The notes under the pieces: generated by a model | Seen by the model: the letters and a program-made list of their open reading frames with translations, nothing else | Told to the model about the DNA's origin: nothing | The model's database searches: none | Made by a program: the position numbers and the translations under genes | Part shown: piece by piece, positions 8,170 to 17,174 of the stretch | Position numbering within the stretch: the first letter of the stretch is position 1 | Layout: each line of letters starts with the position of its first letter | DNA from: Halorhabdus rudnickae | GTDB taxonomy: Archaea > Halobacteriota > Halobacteria > Halobacteriales > Haloarculaceae | Length of the DNA stretch: 64,000 bases | Assembly: GCF_900880625.1 (NCBI RefSeq) | Contig: NZ_CAAHFB010000001.1 | Coordinates: forward strand, 620,001-684,000 | Direction: 5' to 3'

Positions 8170-9831
8170 ATGCCGAACGAGCCCGAAACCGAGTACGATC
8201 CGGAGCTGGGTCGGAAGTTCATTTTCGTCACCGGCGGCGTGATGTCCGGCCTGGGTAAGGGCATCACTGCCGCGAGTACCGGCCGATTGCTCGCCAACGC
8301 CGGCTTCGACGTGACCGCGGTCAAGATCGACCCCTATCTCAACGTCGACGCCGGGACGATGAACCCCTACCAGCACGGGGAAGTGTACGTCCTCAAGGAC
8401 GGCGGCGAGGTCGACCTGGATCTGGGGAACTACGAACGGTTCCTCGACATCGACATGACCTCCGATCACAACGTCACCACGGGGAAGGTCTATCGGGAGG
8501 TCATCGAGAAGGAGCGGGCCGGGGACTACCTCGGCCGGACCGTCCAAATCATTCCGCACATCACCGACGACATCAAGCGCCGGATTCGAGAGGTCGCCGA
8601 GGGAAGTGACGTCTGCATCATCGAAGTCGGCGGCACTGTCGGCGACATCGAAGGGATGCCCTATCTGGAGGCGCTCCGGCAGTTCGCCCACGAAGAAGAT
8701 GAAGAAGACATTCTCTTCACCCACGTCACGCTAGTCCCGTACTCGAAGAACGGCGAACAGAAGACCAAACCGACCCAGCACAGCGTCAAGGAACTCCGGT
8801 CGATCGGGCTCCAGCCGGACATTCTGGTCGGACGCTGTGAGGACAAACTCCAAGACAGCGTCAAGGAGAAAATTGCGCTGTTCTGTGACGTTCCCACAGA
8901 GGCCGTCTTCTCGAACCCGGACGTCGAGGACATCTATCACGTCCCGCTGGTCGTCGAGGACGAGGGTCTCGACGAGTACGTCATGGACGAACTTGGACTC
9001 ACCGAGGAGGCAGCACCCAAAAGCGAGCGGGACAACGGTTGGCGCGAACTCGTCACCCAGGACAAGACCGGGTCGATCGAGGTCGCGCTGGTCGGTAAGT
9101 ACGGACTCGAAGACGCCTACATCTCGATTCACGAGGCACTGAAACACGCTGGCCTCGAGACCAACGTCGAGGTCGAGACGACGTGGATTCATTCGGAAGA
9201 GCTCGCGGACGGCCACGACGACAAACTCGATGAAGTCGACGCTATCGTCGTCCCGGGTGGCTTTGGCTCCCGTGGAACCGAGGGCAAGATCGAGGCAATC
9301 CGTTACGCCCGCGAGAACGATGTCCCCTTCCTGGGACTGTGTCTGGGCTTCCAGATGGCCGTCGTCGAGTACGCCCGGAACGTGCTCGATCTCGACGGTG
9401 CCCACTCCGCCGAGATGGATCCGGATACGTCCCATCCCGTCATCGACATCCTGCCCGAACAGGAGGGCGTCGAGGACATGGGCGGGACGATGCGTCTGGG
9501 CGCACAGGACACCGAAATCGAGCCGGAAACGCTCGCGGCCGACCTCTATGACGACGCTACCTGCCGGGAACGACATCGCCACCGCTACGAGGTCAATCCG
9601 GCGTACATCGCGGACCTCGAGGAGGCCGGCATGACGTTCTCGGGAGTCTCGGGTCGCCGGATGGAGATTCTGGAACTGGCTGCCGAGGAGCACCCCTATT
9701 TCGTCGGGACGCAGTTCCACCCCGAATTCCGTTCGCGACCGACGCGAGCCTCCCCGCCGTTTGTCGGCCTCGTCGAGGCCGTCCTCGAGAAACGAGAGGA
9801 CGACGAACGCGAAAGCGAACTCGAAGTCTGA
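8170..9831 (+). CDS. pyrG: CTP synthase
   Basis: 553 aa; converts UTP, ATP and glutamine to CTP. The synthetase domain begins with [13 protein letters not shown] (P-loop, about residues 16-28). The glutaminase domain has the oxyanion/nucleophile segment [11 protein letters not shown] and the catalytic His-Glu in FHPEFRSRP. The start at 8170 lies about 27 nt after a TATA-like GGTTTAGGGG (8138-8147), so the transcript is probably leaderless. The upstream in-frame ATG at 8104 adds a non-conserved tail. It heads a nucleotide-synthesis block with guaAB downstream. Confidence 0.97.
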   Translation: MPNEPETEYDPELGRKFIFVTGGVMSGLGKGITAASTGRLLANAGFDVTAVKIDPYLNVDAGTMNPYQHGEVYVLKDGGEVDLDLGNYERFLDIDMTSDHNVTTGKVYREVIEKERAGDYLGRTVQIIPHITDDIKRRIREVAEGSDVCIIEVGGTVGDIEGMPYLEALRQFAHEEDEEDILFTHVTLVPYSKNGEQKTKPTQHSVKELRSIGLQPDILVGRCEDKLQDSVKEKIALFCDVPTEAVFSNPDVEDIYHVPLVVEDEGLDEYVMDELGLTEEAAPKSERDNGWRELVTQDKTGSIEVALVGKYGLEDAYISIHEALKHAGLETNVEVETTWIHSEELADGHDDKLDEVDAIVVPGGFGSRGTEGKIEAIRYARENDVPFLGLCLGFQMAVVEYARNVLDLDGAHSAEMDPDTSHPVIDILPEQEGVEDMGGTMRLGAQDTEIEPETLAADLYDDATCRERHRHRYEVNPAYIADLEEAGMTFSGVSGRRMEILELAAEEHPYFVGTQFHPEFRSRPTRASPPFVGLVEAVLEKREDDERESELEV

Positions 9832-9918
9832 TCGATCGTCCGTTTTCGTGACTGAGAGTCCGACGCTTCGATGGCGAACAGCCGGAGGTATTACAGGCAA
9901 CGGAGCCACACTGAGAGT

Positions 9919-10167
9919 ATGGACGATTACCAGCAGTCCCTCCGAGAAGCGTTCGAGTCGCGTGGGTACGACGTCGCCGACGTGAGTCGGAACCGCAACC
10001 AGGTTCGGATCGTGGTACTGGAAGAAAACCCGGGCGCCGAGGAGTTCCGGTCGATTACCGAAGATGCCGTCGACGAAGACGCCGTCTTTGGACTGAACGT
10101 GACGACTGAGTCTGTCGACGGCCACGACGGGATGCAGACGGTCGTCTCGTTCCGGGTCCGATCCTGA
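9919..10167 (+). CDS. Small conserved haloarchaeal protein between pyrG and guaAB
   Basis: 82 aa (MDDYQQSLREAFESRGYDVA to VVSFRVRS), mixed alpha/beta composition, no signal or membrane segment. The position between two glutaminase-dependent nucleotide genes suggests conserved synteny rather than a known role. The start at 9919 is chosen because the upstream extension from 9871 is basic and unlike the acidic body of the protein. I do not recognise a characterised family. Confidence 0.65.
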   Translation: MDDYQQSLREAFESRGYDVADVSRNRNQVRIVVLEENPGAEEFRSITEDAVDEDAVFGLNVTTESVDGHDGMQTVVSFRVRS

Positions 10168-10300
10168 TCGATCCGCGACCGAACGCACTTCGACAGCCCG
10201 CGATGAGACGGCTCGACCCCAGAGACGTCGATCCGTGATTCCGGATAGAGCAACGGCCAAAGCACCCCCTCCCAGCCCAGTATCCGCCCTTTCACAAACG

Positions 10301-10308
10301 TTTTACTG
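10301..10308 (+). promoter_or_regulatory. TATA element before the guaAB leader ORF
   Basis: TTTTACTG is centred about 25 nt upstream of the ATG at 10329, placing the predicted transcription start on or next to that ATG. That would make the 19-aa ORF leaderless and put guaAB second in the transcript. Confidence 0.5.
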
Positions 10309-10328
10309 GCCCATATGTAGGTACTGAT

Positions 10329-10388
10329 ATGACCGCGACGACCGAACGAGGCGTTTTCTGTACGCGCTTCCAGCAGGGTGGTGTCTGA
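10329..10388 (+). CDS. Putative 19-aa leader peptide coupled to guaAB
   Basis: ATG to TGA encodes [19 protein letters not shown]. Its TGA overlaps the guaAB ATG by one base (TGATG), the classic geometry for translational coupling. The TATA element at 10301-10308 predicts transcription starting at this ATG. The ORF contains one Cys, one Phe pair and Gln-Gln before the end. Whether it is a regulatory leader, a coupling device or chance is unknown. It is shorter than automatic gene callers usually report. Confidence 0.45.
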   Translation: MTATTERGVFCTRFQQGGV

Positions 10389-11305
10389 TGGTCGATGTTG
10401 ACTCTTTCGTCCCCGAGGCGAAAGCCGAAATCGAGGAGCAGGTCGGCGACGACAATGCCGTGATCGCGCTGTCGGGGGGCGTCGACTCTTCGACGGCGGC
10501 CGCACTGGCCTACGATGGGATCGGCGACCAGTTGACTCCTGTCTATGTCGACACCGGCCTGATGCGCAAGGGAGAGACCGAACAGATCCGCGAGACGTTC
10601 GACTATATGGACAGCCTGCGGATCGTCGACGCGAAGGAACGATTCCTCGACGAACTGTCTGGCATCACCGATCCCGAGGAGAAACGCCACGCAATCGGCG
10701 AGCAGTTCATCCGGGAGTTCGAGACGGTCGCCCGCGAGGTCGAGGCCGACTATCTCGTCCAGGGGACGATCTACCCGGATCGAATCGAGAGTGAGGGGAC
10801 GATCAAGTCCCACCACAACGTCGGCGGCCTGCCCGACGTCATCGACTTCGAGGGGATCGTCGAGCCCATGCGCGATCTCTACAAGGACGAAGTCAGAGAA
10901 GTGGCCCGTGAACTCGACTTAGAGGAGATCATCTCCGAACGAATGCCGTTCCCGGGTCCCGGACTCGCCGTCCGGATCATCGGCGAGGTGACCGAGGAGA
11001 AGCTCTCCGTTGCGCGGGAAGCCAACCACGTCGTCGAAGAGGAACTCGAAGAATACGACCCCTGGCAGGCCCTGGCTGCAGTGATCGGGAAGGCCACGGG
11101 CGTGAAGGGCGACAACCGCGTCCACGGATGGGTCGTTGCCGTTCGCTCCGTGGAATCCCGTGACGGCATGACAGCGCGTGCCCAGGAGATCGACTGGGAG
11201 ACCCTCCAGCGCATCCAGAGCCGCATCACAGGGGAGAACGAGAGCGTCTCGCGGGTCGTCTACGACGTGACCCACAAACCGCCCGCAACCATCGAGTACG
11301 AGTAA
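10388..11305 (+). CDS. guaAB: GMP synthase, ATP-pyrophosphatase subunit B
   Basis: 305 aa; adenylates XMP and uses ammonia from the separate glutaminase subunit (guaAA, not in this window) to make GMP. The PP-loop [16 protein letters not shown] is at about residues 27-42, and the dimerisation/XMP-binding domain contains [16 protein letters not shown] and ends KPPATIEYE, both characteristic of GuaA. Archaea encode the two halves as separate genes, so the missing amidotransferase domain is normal. A DUF7126-like gene starts one nucleotide after the stop. Confidence 0.96.
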   Translation: MVDVDSFVPEAKAEIEEQVGDDNAVIALSGGVDSSTAAALAYDGIGDQLTPVYVDTGLMRKGETEQIRETFDYMDSLRIVDAKERFLDELSGITDPEEKRHAIGEQFIREFETVAREVEADYLVQGTIYPDRIESEGTIKSHHNVGGLPDVIDFEGIVEPMRDLYKDEVREVARELDLEEIISERMPFPGPGLAVRIIGEVTEEKLSVAREANHVVEEELEEYDPWQALAAVIGKATGVKGDNRVHGWVVAVRSVESRDGMTARAQEIDWETLQRIQSRITGENESVSRVVYDVTHKPPATIEYE

Positions 11306-11306
11306 G

Positions 11307-11621
11307 ATGAAGGTACTTGTCGCCGGAGCTGACGAGAACGCGATCGCCGATGCGATCCGTGCGGAAGGCCACGAGGTGACAGTCCTCGACATCGGGGACG
11401 GTGAATCACTGGAGAACGCGGACATCGAGAACGCCGACGTCTACGTGCTGACGGAGATGAGTCAGGCGACCTCCATCGCCGTCGCGAAAGATCACAACCC
11501 GAGCGTTCGCGTCGTCGTCTACGCCGAGGGATCGCTACCGGAGTTCGCAACCCGACAAGCCGACCTCATGATCGATCCCGCGCTACTGGACCCCGAGGCG
11601 GTCGCCGAAGAATTAGCCTGA
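11307..11621 (+). CDS. DUF7126-like small Rossmann protein
   Basis: 104 aa. The start MKVLVAGADENAIADAIRAEG has the beta-alpha-beta look of a TrkA-N/Rossmann strand and loop. The middle (ADVYVLTEMSQATSIAVAKD) resembles nucleotide-binding or receiver-like folds. It begins one base after the guaAB stop, so the two are almost certainly co-translated. The family is sometimes mislabelled CTP synthetase because of its neighbours. No catalytic residues are identifiable; function unknown. Confidence 0.7.
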   Translation: MKVLVAGADENAIADAIRAEGHEVTVLDIGDGESLENADIENADVYVLTEMSQATSIAVAKDHNPSVRVVVYAEGSLPEFATRQADLMIDPALLDPEAVAEELA

Positions 11622-11630
11622 TCCTGTCGG

Positions 11631-12302
11631 TCACAGCCGCCCGGCGAGATCGGACAGGTGAGCGGCTCCGCGTTCGACGAACGGTGTTCCGTGACCCATC
11701 GCCAGAATTTCGACGTCGAGATCCAACGTTGCCAACTGGCGGATACTCGATTCGACGGCCCCGGTATCGTGACTCAGCGCCCACGGTGATGCTTCGAGCC
11801 GGCCGTTGCTCTCTCGGAGAAGGTCGCCGACGAACGCGACCGATCGCTCCTCGCTGACGAACGTCAGGTGCCCGGGCGTGTGACCTGGTGTCTCGTGAAC
11901 GTCGAGCCCGCCGACCCGATCGCCGTCAGCGACCGTCTCGACTGAAAGCTCGGGTTCGGACACCAGGAGCTGACTGGCACGCTGGAAGGCTGTCTTGCGG
12001 TTGTTCAAGGCTGGTACGCGCTCGCCACGGAGGACGGCGGCGTCCAGAGCACCCGCGTACACGGAAACGTCGGTACCGAAACGATTCACCGCACCGACGT
12101 GATCGAGATCATAGTGTGTGAGGGCGATCCGTGAGACGTCACGGGGCCGGAACCCCGCATCGTCCAGGTGATCGAGCAAGGCCCCTCTCGTCCACGGGGC
12201 ACCGGCATCGATCAGTGTCACGTCTTCGCCGTCCACGAAGAGGTACGCGTTGACACCCCGGAGATCGAACCACCAGATCCCGTCAGCGAGTTCTGTAGCC
12301 AT
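11631..12302 (-). CDS. MBL-fold metallohydrolase
   Basis: 223 aa. Metallo-beta-lactamase fold: strand-turn LIDAGAPWTRG (about 31-41), metal loop ALTHYDLDHVGAV (about 61-73), ETPGHTPGHLTFV (third His, about 138-150), FVGDLL (bridging Asp) and the final MGHGTP His. The metal loop reads H-x-D-x-D-H, so the usual second His is Asp. The zinc site may therefore hold one metal or use an altered ligand. Glyoxalase II-like or other thioester/phosphoester hydrolysis is plausible, but no substrate can be assigned. Confidence 0.85.
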   Translation of the reverse strand: MATELADGIWWFDLRGVNAYLFVDGEDVTLIDAGAPWTRGALLDHLDDAGFRPRDVSRIALTHYDLDHVGAVNRFGTDVSVYAGALDAAVLRGERVPALNNRKTAFQRASQLLVSEPELSVETVADGDRVGGLDVHETPGHTPGHLTFVSEERSVAFVGDLLRESNGRLEASPWALSHDTGAVESSIRQLATLDLDVEILAMGHGTPFVERGAAHLSDLAGRL

Positions 12303-12406
12303 ACGAGATGATTGGGTCCCCGTCGAGAAAAAGTCACGCGTGCGCTGGCGGTCCAGACTGTGCCGATCCGTCGATCGGCACCGACCGGCCGGCTATCACG
12401 TGTTCG

Positions 12407-13009
12407 TCAGTCCCCGGCGTCCGCGAGGAGTCTGTCGATCGCTCCGAGGAGGATTTCCTCGGTGGCAAATTCGGCAGCGCCCGGATCGCCGGGAAGACAG
12501 AACACGGGAACCCCGTCGCTGATCCCTGCTAGGGGCCGCATGGCGACGACGTCGGTCCCGACGCGCTCGTGATAACTGACGCGGAACAGCTCCCCGAATC
12601 CCGGGAGTTCCTTCTCCAGCAACGGCTCGACGGCCTCGACGGTCACGTCGGCGTCCCCGACGCCGGTCCCACCGACCGTCACGACCGCCTCGACGTCACG
12701 GCGTGCGACCGTTCGATCGACCGTCGCCTGGACGACGTCGTGGCTCGCGTCGACGCGTTCGGTCTCGATGACCGTCTGCCCGTTCGCCTCGAGGCGGTCG
12801 CAGACCCCCTCGCTGGCCAGGCGGGTGGCCTCGGCGACATCGACGGTGACGACGAACAGGCCGGACCGATCGATCGAATCCGAGGCGCGCTCTCCGGTCC
12901 GCTCTCCGACCTCGGGTGACGCTTCCGCCTCGTCGGTGTCTTCGGGCTCTGTTTCGTGCTCTTCCGTCGACGATCCCCGACTGGTGTCGCGAGACTGGAA
13001 ATCGACCAT
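12407..13009 (-). CDS. MoaB/MogA-type molybdopterin biosynthesis protein
   Basis: 200 aa. Residues about 1-55 are a disordered, very acidic extension (EEHETEPEDTDEAEASPE). The MoCF/MoaB domain follows, with VVTVGGTGVGDADVTVEAVEPLL (GGTGxGxxD pattern) and FCLPGDPGAAEFATEEILL (loop that binds molybdopterin). The family adenylates molybdopterin or acts before molybdate insertion. The start ATG at 13009 is used because the longer frame to 13297 is arginine-rich and unlike haloarchaeal coding. No other moa gene is adjacent. Confidence 0.85.
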   Translation of the reverse strand: MVDFQSRDTSRGSSTEEHETEPEDTDEAEASPEVGERTGERASDSIDRSGLFVVTVDVAEATRLASEGVCDRLEANGQTVIETERVDASHDVVQATVDRTVARRDVEAVVTVGGTGVGDADVTVEAVEPLLEKELPGFGELFRVSYHERVGTDVVAMRPLAGISDGVPVFCLPGDPGAAEFATEEILLGAIDRLLADAGD

Positions 13010-13206
13010 GGAGCTGGTTCGGACGCACACCCTGAAAGAACCCTGGTTCCTGTCGAATCCGCCACGCCTCGACGCTATGGTTTTGCGTGTGGAGGCCGAC
13101 TGGCTCGATATGGGACGCTCGTCGCTCGTCGGACATCCAGTCGTCTCGGCGTCACCGAACCGTCGCTCCAGATCAACGCCCCGATTCATTGGCCAGATGA
13201 CAACCA

Positions 13207-13509
13207 ATGAGTGATGACGACATCGGATCGCCCGGCGTCGGCGACGGGCCAGCGGCCTCGAAGTCCGAAGCGTCGACTGGAGACACTGACTGGACACGGG
13301 GCTGGCAGGTCTGGGTGGTCCTCGGGGCGCTGTTCCTGGCGTTTCTGGTCGCCCCGTGGGGACTGATCCTGTTCCGCCCGGTTCAGAATTCCATTCGGAT
13401 CGTCGGGTTCTCGTTCAGAGATGCCTACCTGATCGTCCCCTTGCTCCCGGCGATCGGCCTGGGTGCCCTGGGCGTCTGGACGGCGCTGCGTTCGCGGGGC
13501 CCAGGCTGA
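13207..13509 (+). CDS. Small two-helix membrane protein
   Basis: 100 aa. An acidic, Ser/Gly-rich N-terminus (about 30 residues) precedes two hydrophobic spans, VWVVLGALFLAFLVAPWGLI and AYLIVPLLPAIGLGALGVW. It ends with a basic RSRGPG tail that predicts a cytoplasmic C-terminus. It precedes the histidine-kinase gene by 40 bp in the same direction, but that gene has its own TATA-like element. Function unknown. Confidence 0.7.
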   Translation: MSDDDIGSPGVGDGPAASKSEASTGDTDWTRGWQVWVVLGALFLAFLVAPWGLILFRPVQNSIRIVGFSFRDAYLIVPLLPAIGLGALGVWTALRSRGPG

Positions 13510-13549
13510 GAGACGCACCTTTTTGCCCGTGTCCCTGTAACCGCTGGGC

Positions 13550-15280
13550 GTGTGGACGGTCTACCTTGCGCTCGTCCTGTTCGCCGGCGTCCTCGGCACG
13601 GCGATCGCACTCTACGCGATCGTTCACCGGGAGACACCCGGTGCAGCCCCGCTCTCGTTGCTATTGCTCGGTGCCGCGATGTGGTCGATCGCCGAGGGGC
13701 TCGCCCTCGCCAACGCTGGCTTTGAGACGACGCTGTTTTGGACCTCGCTCAGACTCTCGATTACAACTGTCGTCCCCCTGGCGTGGCTGTTGACAGTCGT
13801 CGAGTACACCGGACACGACCGAACGCTCGCAACGAGACACCTGCTCGGCTTGCTGATCGAGCCGATCGCGTTCGTCGTGCTGGTCTGGACGAGTGGCGGC
13901 CACGGCCTCGTCTGGAGCAACCCCGAACTCGTCTTCGTCCAGAATATCGAGTACACGGGCATCGTCGTCACGCGTGGGATCGCTTTCTGGGGACACGTCG
14001 CGTACTCCTACGCGTTGATCGCCGTGGGCGCGTTCCTGCTCGTCCGGATGTCCGTGCGGGCCAACGAACTGTATCGCGCCCAGAGTACGGCACTGCTCGG
14101 GGCGATCGCCGTTCCGCTGGTGGCGAACGCGACGTACCTGTTCAGGCTGGCGCCGCGGGGAATCGATCCGACGGGAATCGCATTCGTCGCCTCGGGAGCT
14201 ATCATCACCGGCGCGATTCTCCGCAATGAGTTGCTCACCGTCGCCGCAGGAACTCGGGAGATCGGACGCGACGAGATCGTCACGCGACTCGACGACCCGG
14301 TATTCATCCTCGACCAAAACCGCGTCCTCACCGACTACAACCGGGCCGGCGCTACGCTCCTCGAGACGTCTGGTCGGGACGCCGTCGGCGACCGACTCGC
14401 CGAGCACCTCCCCACAGTGGCCGAAACGCTCCCCGAAGACACCGACGACGTACACTGTGTGACGGCAATCGAGCACAACGGCTCGGTTCGGAACTACGAT
14501 CTCCAGGCAACACCCCTCGAACGCCCCTTCGATGCGGCCGACGGACGGATCGTCAGCCTCCGGGACGTGACCGAACGGATACGACGAGAACAACAACTTG
14601 ACGTATTGAACCGATTGTTGCGACACAACATCCGCAACGAGATGAACGTCGTCCGTGGCCACGGGGAGTTGCTGGCAGCGGACCTCGAGGACCAGACACA
14701 TCAGTCCCGGATCGATCGCATCGTCGAGACTGTCGATACCGTCACCGAGCGCGCCGAGAAGGTCGCCACGTTGACGCGGGCCTTCGAGGCTGACGAACCG
14801 GCGACGCTCGATCTCGCGATCGTCCTCCAGGACGCGATCGATACGGTCCGAAGATCCCATCCGGAAGCGACGATCGAACTACGGGCGCTCGAGGAAGATC
14901 TTCGCGTCCAAGGGGCCACCTCGCTAGGTGTCGCTTTCGAGGAACTACTTGCGAACGCCGTCGACCACAACGAGGCCGCGAAACCGACGGTCGTCGTGTC
15001 CTGCGAGGTCGACAGACCGTCCGAGAGCGTGACAGTGCAGATCGCCGACGACGGGCCAGGGATCGACAAACAAGAGCGGGAAGTCATCGAAAACGGTCGC
15101 GAGACTGCCTTGCAACACGGCAGCGGTATCGGGCTCTGGCTGGTCGCCTGGATCGTCCGGACGTTCGGCGGGACGATCGACTTCGAAGTCGACGACGATG
15201 GAACGACAGTCATCGTCCGGTTGCCCCGCGCCGAGACGCCGGAGAATCCCGACGGGGAAAATCAGGCCGACGCTTCGTAG
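13550..15280 (+). CDS. Membrane sensor histidine kinase (7TM - PAS - HisKA - HATPase)
   Basis: 576 aa with a GTG start. Residues 1-230 contain seven hydrophobic spans of the histidine-kinase N-terminal 7TM type. A PAS domain spans about 240-345. The phosphoacceptor is H359 in RLLRHNIRNEMNVVRGH. The catalytic domain has the N-box ELLANAVDHN, G1 IADDGPGI and G2 GSGIGLWLV. A TATA-like CTTTTTGCC at about 13519-13527 supports the GTG start. No receiver-domain gene is adjacent, so the partner is unknown. The last 19 bases overlap the 3' end of the convergent metallochaperone gene. Confidence 0.92.
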   Translation: MWTVYLALVLFAGVLGTAIALYAIVHRETPGAAPLSLLLLGAAMWSIAEGLALANAGFETTLFWTSLRLSITTVVPLAWLLTVVEYTGHDRTLATRHLLGLLIEPIAFVVLVWTSGGHGLVWSNPELVFVQNIEYTGIVVTRGIAFWGHVAYSYALIAVGAFLLVRMSVRANELYRAQSTALLGAIAVPLVANATYLFRLAPRGIDPTGIAFVASGAIITGAILRNELLTVAAGTREIGRDEIVTRLDDPVFILDQNRVLTDYNRAGATLLETSGRDAVGDRLAEHLPTVAETLPEDTDDVHCVTAIEHNGSVRNYDLQATPLERPFDAADGRIVSLRDVTERIRREQQLDVLNRLLRHNIRNEMNVVRGHGELLAADLEDQTHQSRIDRIVETVDTVTERAEKVATLTRAFEADEPATLDLAIVLQDAIDTVRRSHPEATIELRALEEDLRVQGATSLGVAFEELLANAVDHNEAAKPTVVVSCEVDRPSESVTVQIADDGPGIDKQEREVIENGRETALQHGSGIGLWLVAWIVRTFGGTIDFEVDDDGTTVIVRLPRAETPENPDGENQADAS

Positions 15281-15459
15281 CCGGCGTCTTCAACAGCTTC
15301 GACGAGGGTGTCCGGTTCGGCGTCGCCCTCGATTGTTGCCTGTTCGGCTTCGCGGTCGACACTTGCTTCGGTCACACCATCGAGGTCTTCGAGGGCTTCA
15401 GTGACGCTCTGTTCGCAGTGTTCACAGCTCATTCCGGTCACAGTGATCGTCAGTGCCAT
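15262..15459 (-). CDS. HMA-domain metallochaperone (CopZ-like)
   Basis: 65 aa, a single heavy-metal-associated domain: MALTITVTGMSCEHCEQSVT with the metal-binding C-x-x-C at Cys12/Cys15. It carries Cu(I), or possibly Zn(II), to a P-type ATPase or regulator in the cytoplasm. No ATPase is adjacent here. The 3' ends of this gene and the histidine kinase overlap by 19 bp in opposite orientation. Confidence 0.92.
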   Translation of the reverse strand: MALTITVTGMSCEHCEQSVTEALEDLDGVTEASVDREAEQATIEGDAEPDTLVEAVEDAGYEASA

Positions 15460-15553
15460 GTCCGAAAAGAGGGGCCGGGACTTTTTCCGGATTTCGCCTC
15501 AGAAAGCGAAGCGAAATCGGCGTCGAAGTGTCGATGCGAAAGGCGACGTGAGA

Positions 15554-16117
15554 TCACTCGAAGTCGCGTCGCATCGCGATTTCGAACCAGGGACAGAGGC
15601 GAAGCTGGCGATACCACTTCGGATTCTCGTAGAGGCGCTCGTAGGGAACCCACATCAGGCCGGCCACTTCCGCCGGGTCGGGGTCGAGTGTTCGATCGGT
15701 CAGGGTCGCCTGCAGGACCGAACAGACCTCCCATTCGAGGCCTTCGTCCATGTAATAGCGTTTGTACTCGAACTTGTCCGTCACGCGGAGGTCGTCGTAC
15801 TGGTCGGGCGCGACACCCAGTTCCTCCTGGAGGCGTTCGCGAGTCGCTGCAACCTGGGTCTGTCCGTCGACGGGGTGGGAGGCGACCGTCCCGTCCCAGT
15901 GGGTGTCCCAGAGACGCTTCTCCGGGGCACGCTGGGCCAACAGGATGTTGTCGTCGGTGTCGAACAGCAGCGCGGTGAACGCGCGATGGCGGACGCCCTC
16001 GCCAGTGTGGGCGTCGAGGCGGTTGACCAGTCCCTCCTCGTTGTCATCGGCGTCGACTGCGATGACGTCCTGGCCAGCATTCTCGTGGGTGACCGTCGTA
16101 TCGGCGTCCGAACTCAT
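15554..16117 (-). CDS. idi: Type I isopentenyl-diphosphate isomerase family (catalytic Cys absent)
   Basis: 187 aa NUDIX-fold IDI-1 protein. The metal ligands of the E. coli enzyme are recognisable: the His pair in AHTGEGVRHRAF, the His of ASHPVDG, and the Glu pair in LEWEVCSVL. The NUDIX-like RERLQEELGV and terminal CPWFEIAM also align. However, the catalytic cysteine of the VCGHP/CCSHP motif is Ala here (DGTVASHP). The annotated reaction is IPP to DMAPP for archaeal lipids. With that change, either the mechanism differs, activity is low, or the substrate is different. Call is by family; activity is unproven. Confidence 0.75.
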   Translation of the reverse strand: MSSDADTTVTHENAGQDVIAVDADDNEEGLVNRLDAHTGEGVRHRAFTALLFDTDDNILLAQRAPEKRLWDTHWDGTVASHPVDGQTQVAATRERLQEELGVAPDQYDDLRVTDKFEYKRYYMDEGLEWEVCSVLQATLTDRTLDPDPAEVAGLMWVPYERLYENPKWYRQLRLCPWFEIAMRRDFE

Positions 16118-16364
16118 ATAGCTACCACGTAGGAAGGATGGTTCAAACAGTCTTCGCTTCCGACGCTCACCGGATGCTCTGTCAGTTCAGGCCCACTCGA
16201 TTTGCAGAACTGGTGTCCCGCCATCGTTGCAAGTGTCGTTTAGACAATTGTTACTCTGTACCTCGATAACAGTCCTCTGTAGGAATCAGGTTCTACGATG
16301 GGTCGGAAAGACAAGTCCATGAAGTAAAACTTACTATCCATCGATCATACTGGGTTAGTGAATC

Positions 16365-16760
16365 GTGCTCCCGCTCGATTTCTTCGCCGTATTCGGTCTG
16401 TTGTGGTTCTTTGCCGTCTGGGTTACGACTGGTGTCTGGATTGTGCTTGATGCCCGAGCCCGTGGCAGTCAGCACCCGGAGCTCTGGGCTGTCTCCGCAC
16501 TCGTCACCGGTATCGCCCTGGTATATTATCTCCTCAACTGGCGAGGGACGCACGATCGTGAAAGCCCACAATCACGCCGAGAGCGCTATGTACTGATCAT
16601 CTCCCTCGCCGGGCTAAGCGGACAAATTCTTGCGGCTGTCGTCGCGCCGCCGGACCCGATCACGCAGTTACTCCTGTGTCCGATCGCGTTTGTGTGCTGT
16701 TTGCCATTCGCGTATTTCGTGACTGATTGTGATCTGTCCCTCTCACGCAGTACAGCCTGA
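16365..16760 (+). CDS. Four-helix membrane protein of unknown function
   Basis: 131 aa from a GTG start. Hydrophobic spans occur at about residues 5-27, 42-60, 74-92 and 97-116, separated by a charged loop RGTHDRESPQSRRERYV. The C-terminus is short and polar. It opens a stretch with more AT-rich DNA and less conserved genes than the flanks. No family recognised. Confidence 0.6.
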   Translation: MLPLDFFAVFGLLWFFAVWVTTGVWIVLDARARGSQHPELWAVSALVTGIALVYYLLNWRGTHDRESPQSRRERYVLIISLAGLSGQILAAVVAPPDPITQLLLCPIAFVCCLPFAYFVTDCDLSLSRSTA

Positions 16761-17100
16761 CGGTCTTTCCGGACCGTGTTGGGTAACCGGAACGTCCACT
16801 CCTCGAACGTCGTCAAAACAAGTCCTGCTGGTCTTGGGCACCATCTGGGATAGCGTATCATAGAACGCCTCCCATGACCAGTCTATCCAAGTCTTGGCAA
16901 GACTCGCGTGCAAGATACACAGCGCGAACATAGCACCTCGCACACCGAGAATCGGGCGTTTGATTCAATCAGTACTGGCGAGATACTTCCCACAGTCTTC
17001 AGCATATTCCTGTGACGGATGAAACAGGTGGCGACGTGGATTACACTTCGAGCAGTGTTTACTCCAGAGTAGATCTGCTTTGGATACGAACACAACAGTT
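16743..17100 (-). pseudogene. Decayed reading frame in an AT-richer gap (16761-17174)
   Basis: This gap of about 410 bp has no convincing intact gene. On the minus strand one frame runs from about 17100 (SKADLLWSKHCSKCNPRRHLFHPSQ) to a TGA at 16965-16967. After the TGA it continues in the same frame (RGAMFALCILHASLAKTWID) to a stop at 16743. The peptide has a CSKC pair and unusual Trp/Cys content for this genome. A former gene or transposase fragment broken by one stop is plausible, but I cannot name the family and could not find terminal repeats. Confidence 0.3.
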
Positions 17101-17174
17101 CGATTATGAATAGTGGCACTCGGATGAGACAATCGGAATAATATTCTGTTTCCTACAAGAACAGAACCACACTG

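Noticed and set aside
8731..10260. Long minus-strand open frame (509 codons) antisense to pyrG
   Set aside because: Its composition and stop-free length result from high third-position GC in pyrG. The plus strand carries all CTP synthase motifs.
12407..13297. Full 296-codon frame for the MoaB-like protein
   Set aside because: The first 96 codons are Arg-rich and lack family similarity; the ATG at 13009 gives the normal domain.
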